Assembly: GCF_050410775.1 (NCBI RefSeq)
Contig: NZ_CP191229.1
Length of the DNA: 64,000 nucleotides
Direction: 5' to 3' (one strand)
DNA from: Erwinia sp050410775
GTDB taxonomy: Bacteria; Pseudomonadota; Gammaproteobacteria; Enterobacterales; Enterobacteriaceae
Shown here: positions 8,886 to 16,779 of the stretch, piece by piece
How the letters are laid out: the number at the start of each line of letters is the position of its first letter
How positions within the stretch are numbered: the first letter of the stretch is position 1
Notes under the pieces: generated by a model
Databases searched by the model: none
What the model was told of the DNA's origin: nothing
What the model saw: only the letters and a program-made list of their open reading frames with translations
Translations under genes and position numbers: made by a program

Positions 8886-9320
8886 TTAGCGTGCTTCACG
8901 TACCCAGCTCAGCTTTTTCCCAAATCCCAGGGCATTATCGGTCATTTTCAGCTCATGCAGCCTGATCTCCCAGATCGGCGCAGAAGCCCTGGCAGCAACG
9001 GGGAATCGCCGGATATAGCGCTGGCGCGCCAGCGCCTCTTCCTCCCCTTCCAGCAGGACAATACGTCCGGCATACTGAACGCCTTTAATCAGCATCACGG
9101 ATTTAGGCTGCCCGCTGATTGTGCCGGCAACCTGCGGATCGTTTGCTATCAGCTGACCATGCCGGGTTGTTTTTTCCGTCATCAGCCAGAAAGCGACCCG
9201 CTCCGGGTCAAAAACATAAAAACAGCTGGCGCACCAGACAGGGTTGCCGCCACAGAGGGAAAGAACGTGCTGCTTTTTCAGATAGCGGCTGATAGCGTCA
9301 AGCGAACTGGAATCGGACAT
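8886..9320 (-). CDS. yhbP: YhbP family protein (PNPOx-like fold)
   Basis: Small protein of the split-barrel, FMN-binding-like UPF0306 family; no activity is established. Homology to E. coli YhbP is seen in ISRYLKKQHV, VAGT-type GTISGQPK and TDNALGFGKK. The ATG at 9320 follows GGAGG and gives 144 residues (E. coli 147). Upstream in-frame codons extend the frame back into the yhbQ promoter and are not needed. Divergent from yhbQ across 127 bases. Confidence 0.9.
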   Translation of the reverse strand: MSDSSSLDAISRYLKKQHVLSLCGGNPVWCASCFYVFDPERVAFWLMTEKTTRHGQLIANDPQVAGTISGQPKSVMLIKGVQYAGRIVLLEGEEEALARQRYIRRFPVAARASAPIWEIRLHELKMTDNALGFGKKLSWVREAR

Positions 9321-9447
9321 AATGACCTCCCTGGTAAACCGCCACTGTGCCACAGGCCCGGGACTGTTGACCAGCAGCAGGCTCTGGTGAAACAGAGAAA
9401 CGTCCGCCTTGTATGAGTACAGTGAGCGATGAGGTAAGAGAGCAGTG

Positions 9448-9753
9448 ATGGAGAGCAGCAAAGCCGCCCTGTGGCGGCTCTATATTGTCCGTACCGCCAG
9501 CGGCGCACTTTACACCGGCATCACCAATGATGTGGCCAGGCGTTTCTTACAGCATCAGACGGGGAAAGGGGCGAAGGCGCTGCGCGGAAAAGGCCCGCTT
9601 GAGCTGATATTTCACTGCGAGGCGGGCGATCGCGCCAGCGCCTCAAAGCTTGAATATCAGATCAAGCAGCTAAAAAGGCAGGATAAGATCAGGCTGGTTA
9701 CCCACCAGCCTGCCTCCCTGAGCGCCTGGCTCCGGGAGCTTAAGAACGGTTGA
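9448..9753 (+). CDS. yhbQ: GIY-YIG domain nuclease YhbQ
   Basis: Single GIY-YIG endonuclease domain. The signature appears as LYIV near residue 11 and YTGIT near 22, followed by R-x3-H (RRFLQHQ) and the GKGAKALRGKGP block typical of the YhbQ/UPF0213 group; a conserved Glu lies in KLEYQIKQLKR. The exact DNA substrate is unknown. The ATG at 9448 is preferred over the GTG one codon earlier. Its 3' end overlaps convergent yhbS by 14 bases. Confidence 0.93.
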   Translation: MESSKAALWRLYIVRTASGALYTGITNDVARRFLQHQTGKGAKALRGKGPLELIFHCEAGDRASASKLEYQIKQLKRQDKIRLVTHQPASLSAWLRELKNG

Positions 9754-10243
9754 ACGGCGCGGCGTAATCGATCTGACCTTCAATCTGATTAAACGCCTCA
9801 TCGGAAAGCTTGTAGACCTGGAAAGCCGCTTCCGTGCCCGGCCAGCGGCAGCGCAGCTGGTGGCGCGCGGCGGGCTCAAAGCCGAGGCGACCGTACCAGG
9901 CGGGATCGCCCATGACCACCACGGCGGCATAGCCAAACTCATTCAGCGTATCCAGCCCTTCATAAATCAGCTGTTTGCCCAGCCCCTGACGGCGCACGCT
10001 TTCATCGACCACCAGCGGCGCCAGCCCGACCCACTGACGATCCTCACCGTTCAGCGTCACCGGGCTGAATGCGGCATAGCCCAGCACCTGGCCCTCGTCG
10101 TCCGTCGCCACCACGCCCAGCGTCAGCAGCCCGTCTTCACGCAGCTGCTGAACCAGCTCAGCTTCCGCAGAGGTAGCAAAATTCCGGCGCAACAGACTGT
10201 CTATGCTGGCCGCATCCACCCCTATTTCAGTACGAATTAACAT
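9740..10243 (-). CDS. yhbS: GNAT family acyltransferase YhbS
   Basis: GCN5-related N-acetyltransferase of 167 residues, equal to E. coli YhbS. The acetyl-CoA pyrophosphate loop is visible as RRQGLGKQL, preceded by the beta-strand APLVVDE; substrate unknown. The ATG has AGGTG 4 bases upstream and overlaps the end of ubiT by 7 bases, so translation is coupled to ubiT. It therefore travels as the second gene of the ubiT-yhbS unit. Confidence 0.93.
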   Translation of the reverse strand: MLIRTEIGVDAASIDSLLRRNFATSAEAELVQQLREDGLLTLGVVATDDEGQVLGYAAFSPVTLNGEDRQWVGLAPLVVDESVRRQGLGKQLIYEGLDTLNEFGYAAVVVMGDPAWYGRLGFEPAARHQLRCRWPGTEAAFQVYKLSDEAFNQIEGQIDYAAPFNRS

Positions 10244-10764
10244 GATGCACCTGCGCGATCCGCGGGGGAAGTCGCGTCCTCAGTCAGTCCTCTCTCTACC
10301 TGGTCAGCCAGTTGCATGAGTCCAAAGCGCAACGGTGCCGGCATGTGTTCAAGTTCAATGGCGTCCATGAGGTTTTTCACTTCCAGCCCCAGTTCGGTAT
10401 CCCCTTCGATCACCAGACGTCGCTGGAAGAAAAGCGTATCCGGATCCACTCTGCGGGCGGCCACGAGCAGCAGATCGTTCGCGTCACCGCGAAACCAGAC
10501 GTCCGCCGCTTCCCGCTCCTCAACGCGCAGTATCCCCTGCTCCAGGGTCGTTGCCCAGCGCAGCCCGAGATCGCGGATTTCAATACCAAGCCATCGTCCT
10601 TCAAGGAAGTCTAACTCACCTTCGGCAAGAGCATGATGAAATTGCCAGCCCAGCAGCTGTTGCAGGAGCTTTTTCTTCAGCACGAAGGGAGCAAACCGTA
10701 GCGGAAAGCGCAAATATTGGGGTCCTTTGCGGACAAGCTGCGCACGTAACTGGTTCAACACCAT
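10237..10764 (-). CDS. ubiT: Ubiquinone anaerobic biosynthesis accessory factor UbiT (SCP2 domain)
   Basis: SCP2-type lipid-binding protein (formerly YhbT), required in E. coli for oxygen-independent ubiquinone synthesis, where it is thought to present the hydrophobic prenylated intermediates. The conserved core DPDTLFFQRRLVIEGDTELG and the helix KNLMDAIELE are intact. The ATG at 10764 follows AAGGAG by 5 bases; a GTG two codons upstream overlaps that site. It is divergent from ubiU and ubiV, which encode the hydroxylase partners. Confidence 0.93.
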   Translation of the reverse strand: MVLNQLRAQLVRKGPQYLRFPLRFAPFVLKKKLLQQLLGWQFHHALAEGELDFLEGRWLGIEIRDLGLRWATTLEQGILRVEEREAADVWFRGDANDLLLVAARRVDPDTLFFQRRLVIEGDTELGLEVKNLMDAIELEHMPAPLRFGLMQLADQVERGLTEDATSPADRAGASC

Positions 10765-10878
10765 TTTCACTCCTTACCAATAAATTTCGGCTATTTTGCC
10801 ATACTGGCAAATTGCATCCGGCGGCTGGATCAACAAAACGTAAGAACTTATGGCGTTATGACCCTGAATCCATTTCTC

Positions 10879-10908
10879 ATCAATACGCGATTAGCTGCCT
10901 CAAATCAA
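10879..10908. promoter_or_regulatory. Weak FNR-like half-sites in the ubiT-ubiU divergent promoter
   Basis: Two ATCAA half-sites lie 25 bp apart (10879-10883 and 10904-10908). The right one is part of CTGCC-TCAA-ATCAA, a 7 of 10 match to the FNR consensus. FNR control of ubiUV is known in E. coli, but these matches are weak. Confidence 0.25.
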
Positions 10909-10966
10909 AAATTGTCACCGCCAGCCTGTCTAGACTTAACGGCCCTTAGGTTTTCCGGAATTCGTT

Positions 10967-11962
10967 ATGGAACTGCTTTGCCCCGCCGGTAATCTGCCAG
11001 CGCTGAAGGCGGCGATTGAAAATGGCGCCGACGCTGTCTATATCGGTCTGAAAGATGATACGAACGCCCGCCATTTCGCCGGTCTGAATTTTACCGAAAA
11101 ACGCCTCCAGGAGGCGGCCCGTTACGTGCATCAGCATAGACGTAAACTGCACGTTGCGATCAATACTTTTGCTCATCCGGATGGCTATGAACGCTGGCAG
11201 AGAGCGGTTGATATGGCCGCAAACGCGGGCGTGGACGCGCTGATTCTGGCGGATATCGCCATGCTGGAGTATGCCACGGAGCGCTACCCGCATATCGAAC
11301 GGCACGTTTCTGTGCAGGCATCGGCCACCAATGCTGAAGCGGTCAATTTTTACCAGCGCCACTTTGACGTGGCCCGCGTGGTGCTGCCCCGCGTGCTGTC
11401 AATGCATCAGGTACGCCAGCTCTCCCGCACCACCACCGTGCCGCTGGAGGTTTTCGCCTTCGGCAGCCTGTGCATTATGGCCGAAGGGCGCTGTTATCTC
11501 TCCTCCTATCTTACCGGCGAATCCCCCAACACGGTGGGCGCCTGCTCTCCCGCCCGCTACGTCCGCTGGCAGCAAACGCCGCAGGGGCTGGAGTCGAGGC
11601 TGAACGAGGTGCTGATTGACCGTTATGAAGCCCATGAGAACGCTGGCTATCCGACGCTCTGTAAAGGCCGCTACAAGGTGGAGGACGCACGCTATCACGC
11701 GCTTGAGGAACCGACCAGCCTGAACACGCTGGCGCTGCTACCCGAGCTGCTGGGGGCCAATATCGCCTCGGTAAAAATCGAGGGGCGTCAGCGCAGCCCG
11801 GCCTACGTTGAGCAGGTTGCCCGCATCTGGCGCCAGGCTATCGATCGCTGTAAGGCCAGTCCGGAGCACTTTACCGTTCAGCAAAACTGGATGAGCGCGC
11901 TCAGCGCATTAAGTGAGGGCACGCAGACCACTCTGGGCGCCTATCATCGTCAATGGCAGTAG
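10967..11962 (+). CDS. ubiU: Ubiquinone anaerobic biosynthesis protein UbiU (peptidase U32 family)
   Basis: Iron-sulfur protein that with UbiV hydroxylates ubiquinone precursors without O2, using prephenate as oxygen donor in E. coli. It has the U32 peptidase fold but no known protease role. The four [4Fe-4S] ligands are intact at Cys169, Cys176, Cys193 and Cys232, the same numbers as in E. coli UbiU, and the length (331) is identical. Followed after 8 bases by ubiV, so the pair is an operon. Confidence 0.97.
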   Translation: MELLCPAGNLPALKAAIENGADAVYIGLKDDTNARHFAGLNFTEKRLQEAARYVHQHRRKLHVAINTFAHPDGYERWQRAVDMAANAGVDALILADIAMLEYATERYPHIERHVSVQASATNAEAVNFYQRHFDVARVVLPRVLSMHQVRQLSRTTTVPLEVFAFGSLCIMAEGRCYLSSYLTGESPNTVGACSPARYVRWQQTPQGLESRLNEVLIDRYEAHENAGYPTLCKGRYKVEDARYHALEEPTSLNTLALLPELLGANIASVKIEGRQRSPAYVEQVARIWRQAIDRCKASPEHFTVQQNWMSALSALSEGTQTTLGAYHRQWQ

Positions 11963-11970
11963 GATATCCC

Positions 11971-12849
11971 ATGAAATATGCAATCGGCCCGGTACTCTGG
12001 TACTGGCCAAAAGAAACGCTACAGGACTTTTATCTGGCCGCGGCGGACAGTGACGCGGAGATCGTTTATCTGGGGGAGGCGGTCTGTAGCAAACGTCGCG
12101 CAACCAAAGTGACGGACTGGCTGGCGATGGCAAAAGAGCTCGCCGCGTCCGGCAAGCAGGTGGTGCTCAGTACGCTGGCGCTAATGCAGTCCGGCTCGGA
12201 GCTCACTGAGCTGAAACGCTACGTTGATAACGGTGAGTTTCTGATCGAAGCAAACGATATGGGCACGGTGAATATGGCGGCGGAAGCGGGCCTGCCTTTT
12301 GTGGCCGGCCATGCGCTGAACTGTTATAACGCCGTCACGCTGCGCCTGCTGTTGAAAATGGGCATGGTGCGCTGGTGCATGCCGGTGGAGCTGTCGCGCG
12401 ACTGGCTGAAAAATCTGCTGACGCAGTGCGAGGCGCTGGGCATTCGCCATCAGTTTGAGGTTGAAGTTCTGAGCTACGGTCACCTGCCGCTGGCCTGGTC
12501 CGCCCGCTGCTTTACGGCAAGGGCTGAGAACCGGGGAAAGGATGACTGTCAGACCTGCTGCATTAACTGGCCGCAGGGACGGGCGCTCCGGTCACAGGAA
12601 GATCAGCAGGTATTCGTACTGAACGGGATTCAGACCATGAGCGGCTATTGCTATAACCTGGGTAATGACCTGATCTCAATGCAGGGGCTGGTGGATATAG
12701 TGCGGCTGTCGCCGGACAGTAAGGAGACGCTGGCAATGGTGGCCCGTTTTCGCGCCAACGAGACCGGTCAGCATCCCCTGACAATCAGCTCACACCAGCA
12801 CTGTAACGGCTACTGGCGTCAGGTTGCCGGGCTGGCGCTGGTCAGCTAA
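11971..12849 (+). CDS. ubiV: Ubiquinone anaerobic biosynthesis protein UbiV (peptidase U32 family)
   Basis: Second subunit of the UbiUV anaerobic hydroxylase. The [4Fe-4S] ligands are visible at Cys39 and in the C-terminal half at Cys180, Cys193 and Cys197. The chosen ATG at 11971, opening MKYAIGPVLWYWPKETL, follows an AGGA motif and gives 292 residues as in E. coli; an upstream in-frame ATG inside ubiU adds six unconserved residues. Confidence 0.96.
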   Translation: MKYAIGPVLWYWPKETLQDFYLAAADSDAEIVYLGEAVCSKRRATKVTDWLAMAKELAASGKQVVLSTLALMQSGSELTELKRYVDNGEFLIEANDMGTVNMAAEAGLPFVAGHALNCYNAVTLRLLLKMGMVRWCMPVELSRDWLKNLLTQCEALGIRHQFEVEVLSYGHLPLAWSARCFTARAENRGKDDCQTCCINWPQGRALRSQEDQQVFVLNGIQTMSGYCYNLGNDLISMQGLVDIVRLSPDSKETLAMVARFRANETGQHPLTISSHQHCNGYWRQVAGLALVS

Positions 12850-13244
12850 CGTGTGACAACAGGCTGTTAAGTTAGCTACGCAAACGTAGGCGCCATGGAC
12901 GGCCCTGCGCGGTAGCCGCAGCGGATTCTCTCCCTCCCGTTCAGGCGATGCCGCCACTCCGGGATTCCACCGTTTTTTCTCAGGGAACTGAATCCTGTTT
13001 GACTCTGAGAAATGCTGAGCAATACTGGTCTGTCTGGCCCCTGGGTTTGTCAGCTAACGCAACGCAGCCGGGCGAGGCATAACTGAAAGTGCTGCAAACT
13101 GCCAATTCCTTCGCGGTAAGATCGTTTAGGCTGCTTCTCTGTATTGGTGCGCTAACCTCAATGGTTCGCTTGCAGTCCGGCCTTGCTGCATCTGCACGTC
13201 TCTAAGTGAAAGTTAGCTTCCGCCCTTCAAATAAGTGAGCGAGT
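12850..13244. other. Intergenic region, ubiV to yhbW, no gene seen
   Basis: About 395 bases without a credible reading frame. GTCAGCTAACG occurs twice, spanning the ubiV stop near 12841 and again near 13050. A small CTACG/CGTAG hairpin lies near 12876-12889. No clear terminator or promoter was identified. Confidence 0.5.
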
Positions 13245-14252
13245 ATGTCTGATAAAAAAACGGTTCCACTGTCAGTTCTCGATCTGGCCCCCATCCCACA
13301 GGGTGCCGTCGCGCGCGACGCTTTCCACGCCTCACTGGCGCTGGCGCAGCAGTCTGAAAAACTGGGCTATAACCGCTACTGGCTGGCGGAACACCACAAT
13401 ATGACCGGCATCGCCAGCGCGGCCACCTCGGTGCTGATTGGCTACCTTGCGGCGAATACCCAGACGCTGCGCCTGGGTTCCGGCGGCGTGATGCTGCCTA
13501 ACCACGCTCCGCTAGTGATTGCCGAACAGTTCGGCACGCTTGAATCCCTCTACCCCGGACGTATCGATCTGGGCCTGGGTCGCGCGCCCGGTTCCGATCA
13601 ACGAACCATGATGGCGCTGCGGCGTCATATGGGCGGCCATATAGATAATTTCCCTGCCGACGTCGAGGAGATGCTGCACTGGTTTGACGCGTCGGAAGAT
13701 GACCGGCCTGCGGTGCAGCCGGTGCCGGGCCTGGGGCTGAAAATTCCCGTCTGGCTGCTCGGCTCCAGCCTCTACAGCGCGCAGCTTTCGGCTCGGCTCG
13801 GTCTGCCGTTTGCCTTCGCCTCACACTTCGCGCCGGATATGCTGCTTCAGGCGCTGCACCTTTACCGCGAAAACTTTAAGCCTTCGGCACGCCTGGAGAA
13901 ACCGCATGCGATGGTCTGCGTCAACGTCGTGGCGGCCGACAGCGAACGCGATGCGCGCTTCCTCTTCACCTCCATGCAGCAGCAGTTCATTAACCTGCGT
14001 CGCGGCATGCCGGGTCCTCTGCCTGAGCCGGTCGAAAACATGGATAACCTCTGGTCTCCGTCCGAGCAGTATGGCGTTCAACAGGCGCTGAGCATGTCCA
14101 TCGTGGGTGATAAGGAGGCGGTCCGCAGCGGCCTTGCGACGCTGATCCGGGAAACACAGGCGGATGAGATCATGGTGAATGGTCAGATTTTTGACCAGCA
14201 GGCGCGCCTGCGCTCCTTTGCGCTGGCGATGGAAGCTCACCAGTCGCTGTAG
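13245..14252 (+). CDS. yhbW: Luciferase-like FMN-dependent monooxygenase YhbW
   Basis: Bacterial luciferase-like flavin monooxygenase of the alkanal/LLM class; substrate unknown. The conserved blocks YWLAEHHNMTGIASAA, GSGGVMLPNH and GRIDLGLGRAPGSDQRT are intact, as is GSSLYSAQLSARLGLPFAFA later on. At 335 residues it equals E. coli YhbW. It stands alone on the plus strand after a long gap and faces the leftward MFS gene. In E. coli the next gene would be mtr, absent here. Confidence 0.93.
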   Translation: MSDKKTVPLSVLDLAPIPQGAVARDAFHASLALAQQSEKLGYNRYWLAEHHNMTGIASAATSVLIGYLAANTQTLRLGSGGVMLPNHAPLVIAEQFGTLESLYPGRIDLGLGRAPGSDQRTMMALRRHMGGHIDNFPADVEEMLHWFDASEDDRPAVQPVPGLGLKIPVWLLGSSLYSAQLSARLGLPFAFASHFAPDMLLQALHLYRENFKPSARLEKPHAMVCVNVVAADSERDARFLFTSMQQQFINLRRGMPGPLPEPVENMDNLWSPSEQYGVQQALSMSIVGDKEAVRSGLATLIRETQADEIMVNGQIFDQQARLRSFALAMEAHQSL

Positions 14253-14314
14253 CCCGTTCGCCAGCGGCGGCGGCAACGCTGCCTGCTGCTGGCAAATCCA
14301 GGAAAAGCGTGTTG

Positions 14315-15472
14315 TTAATAACGCAGCCTGAACGCCCCGCTGATAATGATCAGGAACGCCAGCCCCATCAGGGTAAAGGCGACATACAGGCTGGAGAGGT
14401 GCGCGACCCAGCCCAGCAGCGCCGGGCCGCCCAGGATCCCCAGATAGCCCATCGTCGCCACCAGCGCCACCGACATATTGACCGGCATCACCTTTTCCTG
14501 TCCGGCGAGCGTAATCAGCACCGGCGCTATATTCGCCGCGCCAAGCCCTACCAGCGCGAAACCGATCAGTGACCACTCCCAGCCCGGCAACACCACCACT
14601 ATCAGGTAGCCCACCATGGCGATAAGCCCGCCATAGATCAGGACGCGCTGGCGTCCCAGCCGGCTGACCACCGCATCGCCGGTCATTCTCATCAGCGACA
14701 TGGTCAGAGAAAACAGGGCAAAGCTCCATCCCGCATGTTCCAGCGCCAGTCCGCGATCTTCCGTCATAAAGACGCCGCTCCAGTCAATGACCGCCCCTTC
14801 CGCCATAAAGCAGATCATGGTCATGATGGCCATCAGCACCAGCCGGAAATTGGGACGCGCCTTCGGTTTTATTCCACCCTGCTCTTCATGATTGCCAAAA
14901 GGAAGTAGCGCGGTGAAGGAGAACAGCGTCACGAGGACAATCAGGCTGACAGCCACAAAAGTGCTCGCCGGTGGCGTGATACCCAGACCGAACAGCAGCG
15001 CTCCCCCGCCCGCGCCGGCAATCCCACCGACGCTCCACAGGCAGTGGAAGCCGGACATCAGCGGCTTACCGGCCGCCTGCTCAACCAGCGAGCCCTGCAC
15101 GTTGACCGCCACGTCCGTCAGCCCAATCCCCATGCCAAAGATAAACAGGCTGAGCGCCAGCATCGGCAGCGTATCCAGCATCGACAGCAGCGGTAACATC
15201 AGGCTGTAGAGGATAACGGAACCTACGATAACGGCCCGGCAGCCAAACCGGCCGATGATACGGCCCGATCCCAGCATCGACAGCAGCGACCCCGCGCCAA
15301 GGCAGAGCAGCAGCAGGCCCAGCTCGCCGGCCGCCGATCCGGTACGCTGCTGGGCAAAAGGCACCAGCGCTGCCCACAGCCCCATCGCCATGCCGGTGAT
15401 AAAGAAAATCGCCCGGGTGGCGATGCGCTTGTCATGGCTGCCAGCCACAACCATTACGTTATCAACAGACAT
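14315..15472 (-). CDS. MFS transporter, YbjJ-like
   Basis: Inner-membrane major facilitator protein of 385 residues with about 12 hydrophobic segments, spread from residue 20 to the C-terminus with a charged central loop (GNHEEQGGIKPKARPNF). GFHCLWSVGGIAGAGGG and FMAEGAVIDWSGVFM resemble the YbjJ/fucose-permease-like branch. The substrate cannot be read from sequence. It lies 153 bases downstream of a ROK regulator on the same strand, which suggests local control, possibly by a sugar. It occupies the E. coli mtr position. Confidence 0.8.
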   Translation of the reverse strand: MSVDNVMVVAGSHDKRIATRAIFFITGMAMGLWAALVPFAQQRTGSAAGELGLLLLCLGAGSLLSMLGSGRIIGRFGCRAVIVGSVILYSLMLPLLSMLDTLPMLALSLFIFGMGIGLTDVAVNVQGSLVEQAAGKPLMSGFHCLWSVGGIAGAGGGALLFGLGITPPASTFVAVSLIVLVTLFSFTALLPFGNHEEQGGIKPKARPNFRLVLMAIMTMICFMAEGAVIDWSGVFMTEDRGLALEHAGWSFALFSLTMSLMRMTGDAVVSRLGRQRVLIYGGLIAMVGYLIVVVLPGWEWSLIGFALVGLGAANIAPVLITLAGQEKVMPVNMSVALVATMGYLGILGGPALLGWVAHLSSLYVAFTLMGLAFLIIISGAFRLRY

Positions 15473-15625
15473 AGTTGGCTACCTTCCGTGAATATGCAGA
15501 GTGAATGATGAGTTATTAAAATACTTTTAATAAGTGCAAATTATATTCACACCGCGTAAAAACTGTCAAATCCTCAGCGGAATTTCCTGCATAAATATGG
15601 CATAAGAAAAAAGGAAAAGAGCGCC

Positions 15626-16624
15626 TCAGCCGTTAAAAAGCCGGTGCAGCATATAGCGCTGGCTGCTCAGTTCTGCGATGCCTTGCAGGTAGTCAGGCCG
15701 GACAGCATGACGAAAGACGAGGTGGGGAATATGCCTTTCAGGAATATACTCAGCGCAACGCTGGCGGATCAGCGGCAGCATCTCTTCACTAAGGCGCGGC
15801 CCGGCAAGGGCGACCGTAACGGGATTGATCATCGCGGCCAGCGAGGCCACAGTTTTGCCCAGCTCATCAGTGAGCGACAGGCTCTCCCCGGTTTGCCAGG
15901 GCAAACAAGAAACCTCACCCGCAAAAAAGCTGGCTCCCTGTAACACCTGACCATTAATCACAATACCGCAGCCGGTGCAGGGCACGTCCGGCTTGAGAAT
16001 ATAGGCTACCGGCGCTGAGGTGTCCGCACAGCTGCTGCGATAGAAACCCCAGGCGGTGTAATTCATATCGTTATCTACCTGTACGTACAGCCCAAACCGC
16101 TGCTGAAGTTCCTGCACCACCGGCACATTAACAAAGAGGCTGATATCGCAGGAGAGCACCACACCGTCCGTCACCACGCCGGGCAGACCGACCCCCAACA
16201 CCTTAATGCCGGGCCAGGCTTTGATCAGGCTTTCCGTCTGCTGGTAAAAGTTTTCCAGCGTCAGCGGCATAAGATCCTGTTCTCCTTGTGCAAGCATCTC
16301 TCCGGTGGCCGAAGTTACTGACCACACCAGCGTGGCGGAGGCGTCGCTGCCTTCCGCATACAGGCTGAGCACGGAATAAAAATCCGGATTGCAGGCATAG
16401 CGCTGGGCTGGCCGCCCGCCGCTCGAGGCCGCCTGCGCCACTATCAGCGCCTCACCGCTCTGGCACAGCTCATTAAGTACCGTGCCACAGGTCGCCACGC
16501 TCAGCCCGGTTTCCGCTGCCACCTCTGACTTCGTGACCGCGCCCTGAGATTTCAGCGCTTCGATAACCTGCACGACGTTATTTTTTTTTATCTCCCGGGT
16601 CGTACGGGTGACAGGAATATTCAT
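15626..16624 (-). CDS. ROK-family transcriptional regulator
   Basis: 332-residue protein with an N-terminal winged helix (EIKKNNVVQVIEALKSQGAV, then TKSEVAAETGLSVATCGTVL) and a C-terminal ROK domain like NagC/Mlc. The ROK signature is partly kept (CGIVINGQVLQGASFFAGE), and so is DNDMN at the sugar-site position. The zinc-binding pattern is degraded: the usual GEIGH reads GEVSC and no CxCGxxGCxE follows. A regulator with an altered effector site is therefore more likely than a sugar kinase. Its likely target is the MFS gene just downstream. Confidence 0.8.
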   Translation of the reverse strand: MNIPVTRTTREIKKNNVVQVIEALKSQGAVTKSEVAAETGLSVATCGTVLNELCQSGEALIVAQAASSGGRPAQRYACNPDFYSVLSLYAEGSDASATLVWSVTSATGEMLAQGEQDLMPLTLENFYQQTESLIKAWPGIKVLGVGLPGVVTDGVVLSCDISLFVNVPVVQELQQRFGLYVQVDNDMNYTAWGFYRSSCADTSAPVAYILKPDVPCTGCGIVINGQVLQGASFFAGEVSCLPWQTGESLSLTDELGKTVASLAAMINPVTVALAGPRLSEEMLPLIRQRCAEYIPERHIPHLVFRHAVRPDYLQGIAELSSQRYMLHRLFNG

Positions 16625-16710
16625 ATCGCCTCACTGGCATTTTCGTTAACAGGGCTAATTTACCACAACGCCGCTGGCGGCCCGAACTGACCGGGCACAA
16701 TCCTTCAGGC

Positions 16711-16746
16711 AAAAAAAAACCAGCCACCCGGAGGTGACTGGTTTTT
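16711..16746 (-). terminator. Terminator of deaD
   Basis: Ten-base stem ACCAGCCACC/GGTGACTGGT with one mismatch and a CGGA loop. An A-run on the left gives the U-tract for leftward deaD, and a TTTTT on the right could make it bidirectional. Confidence 0.85.
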
Positions 16747-16779
16747 CAGGCTAACGGGCCAGTGCTGGCCTGTCAGCTA

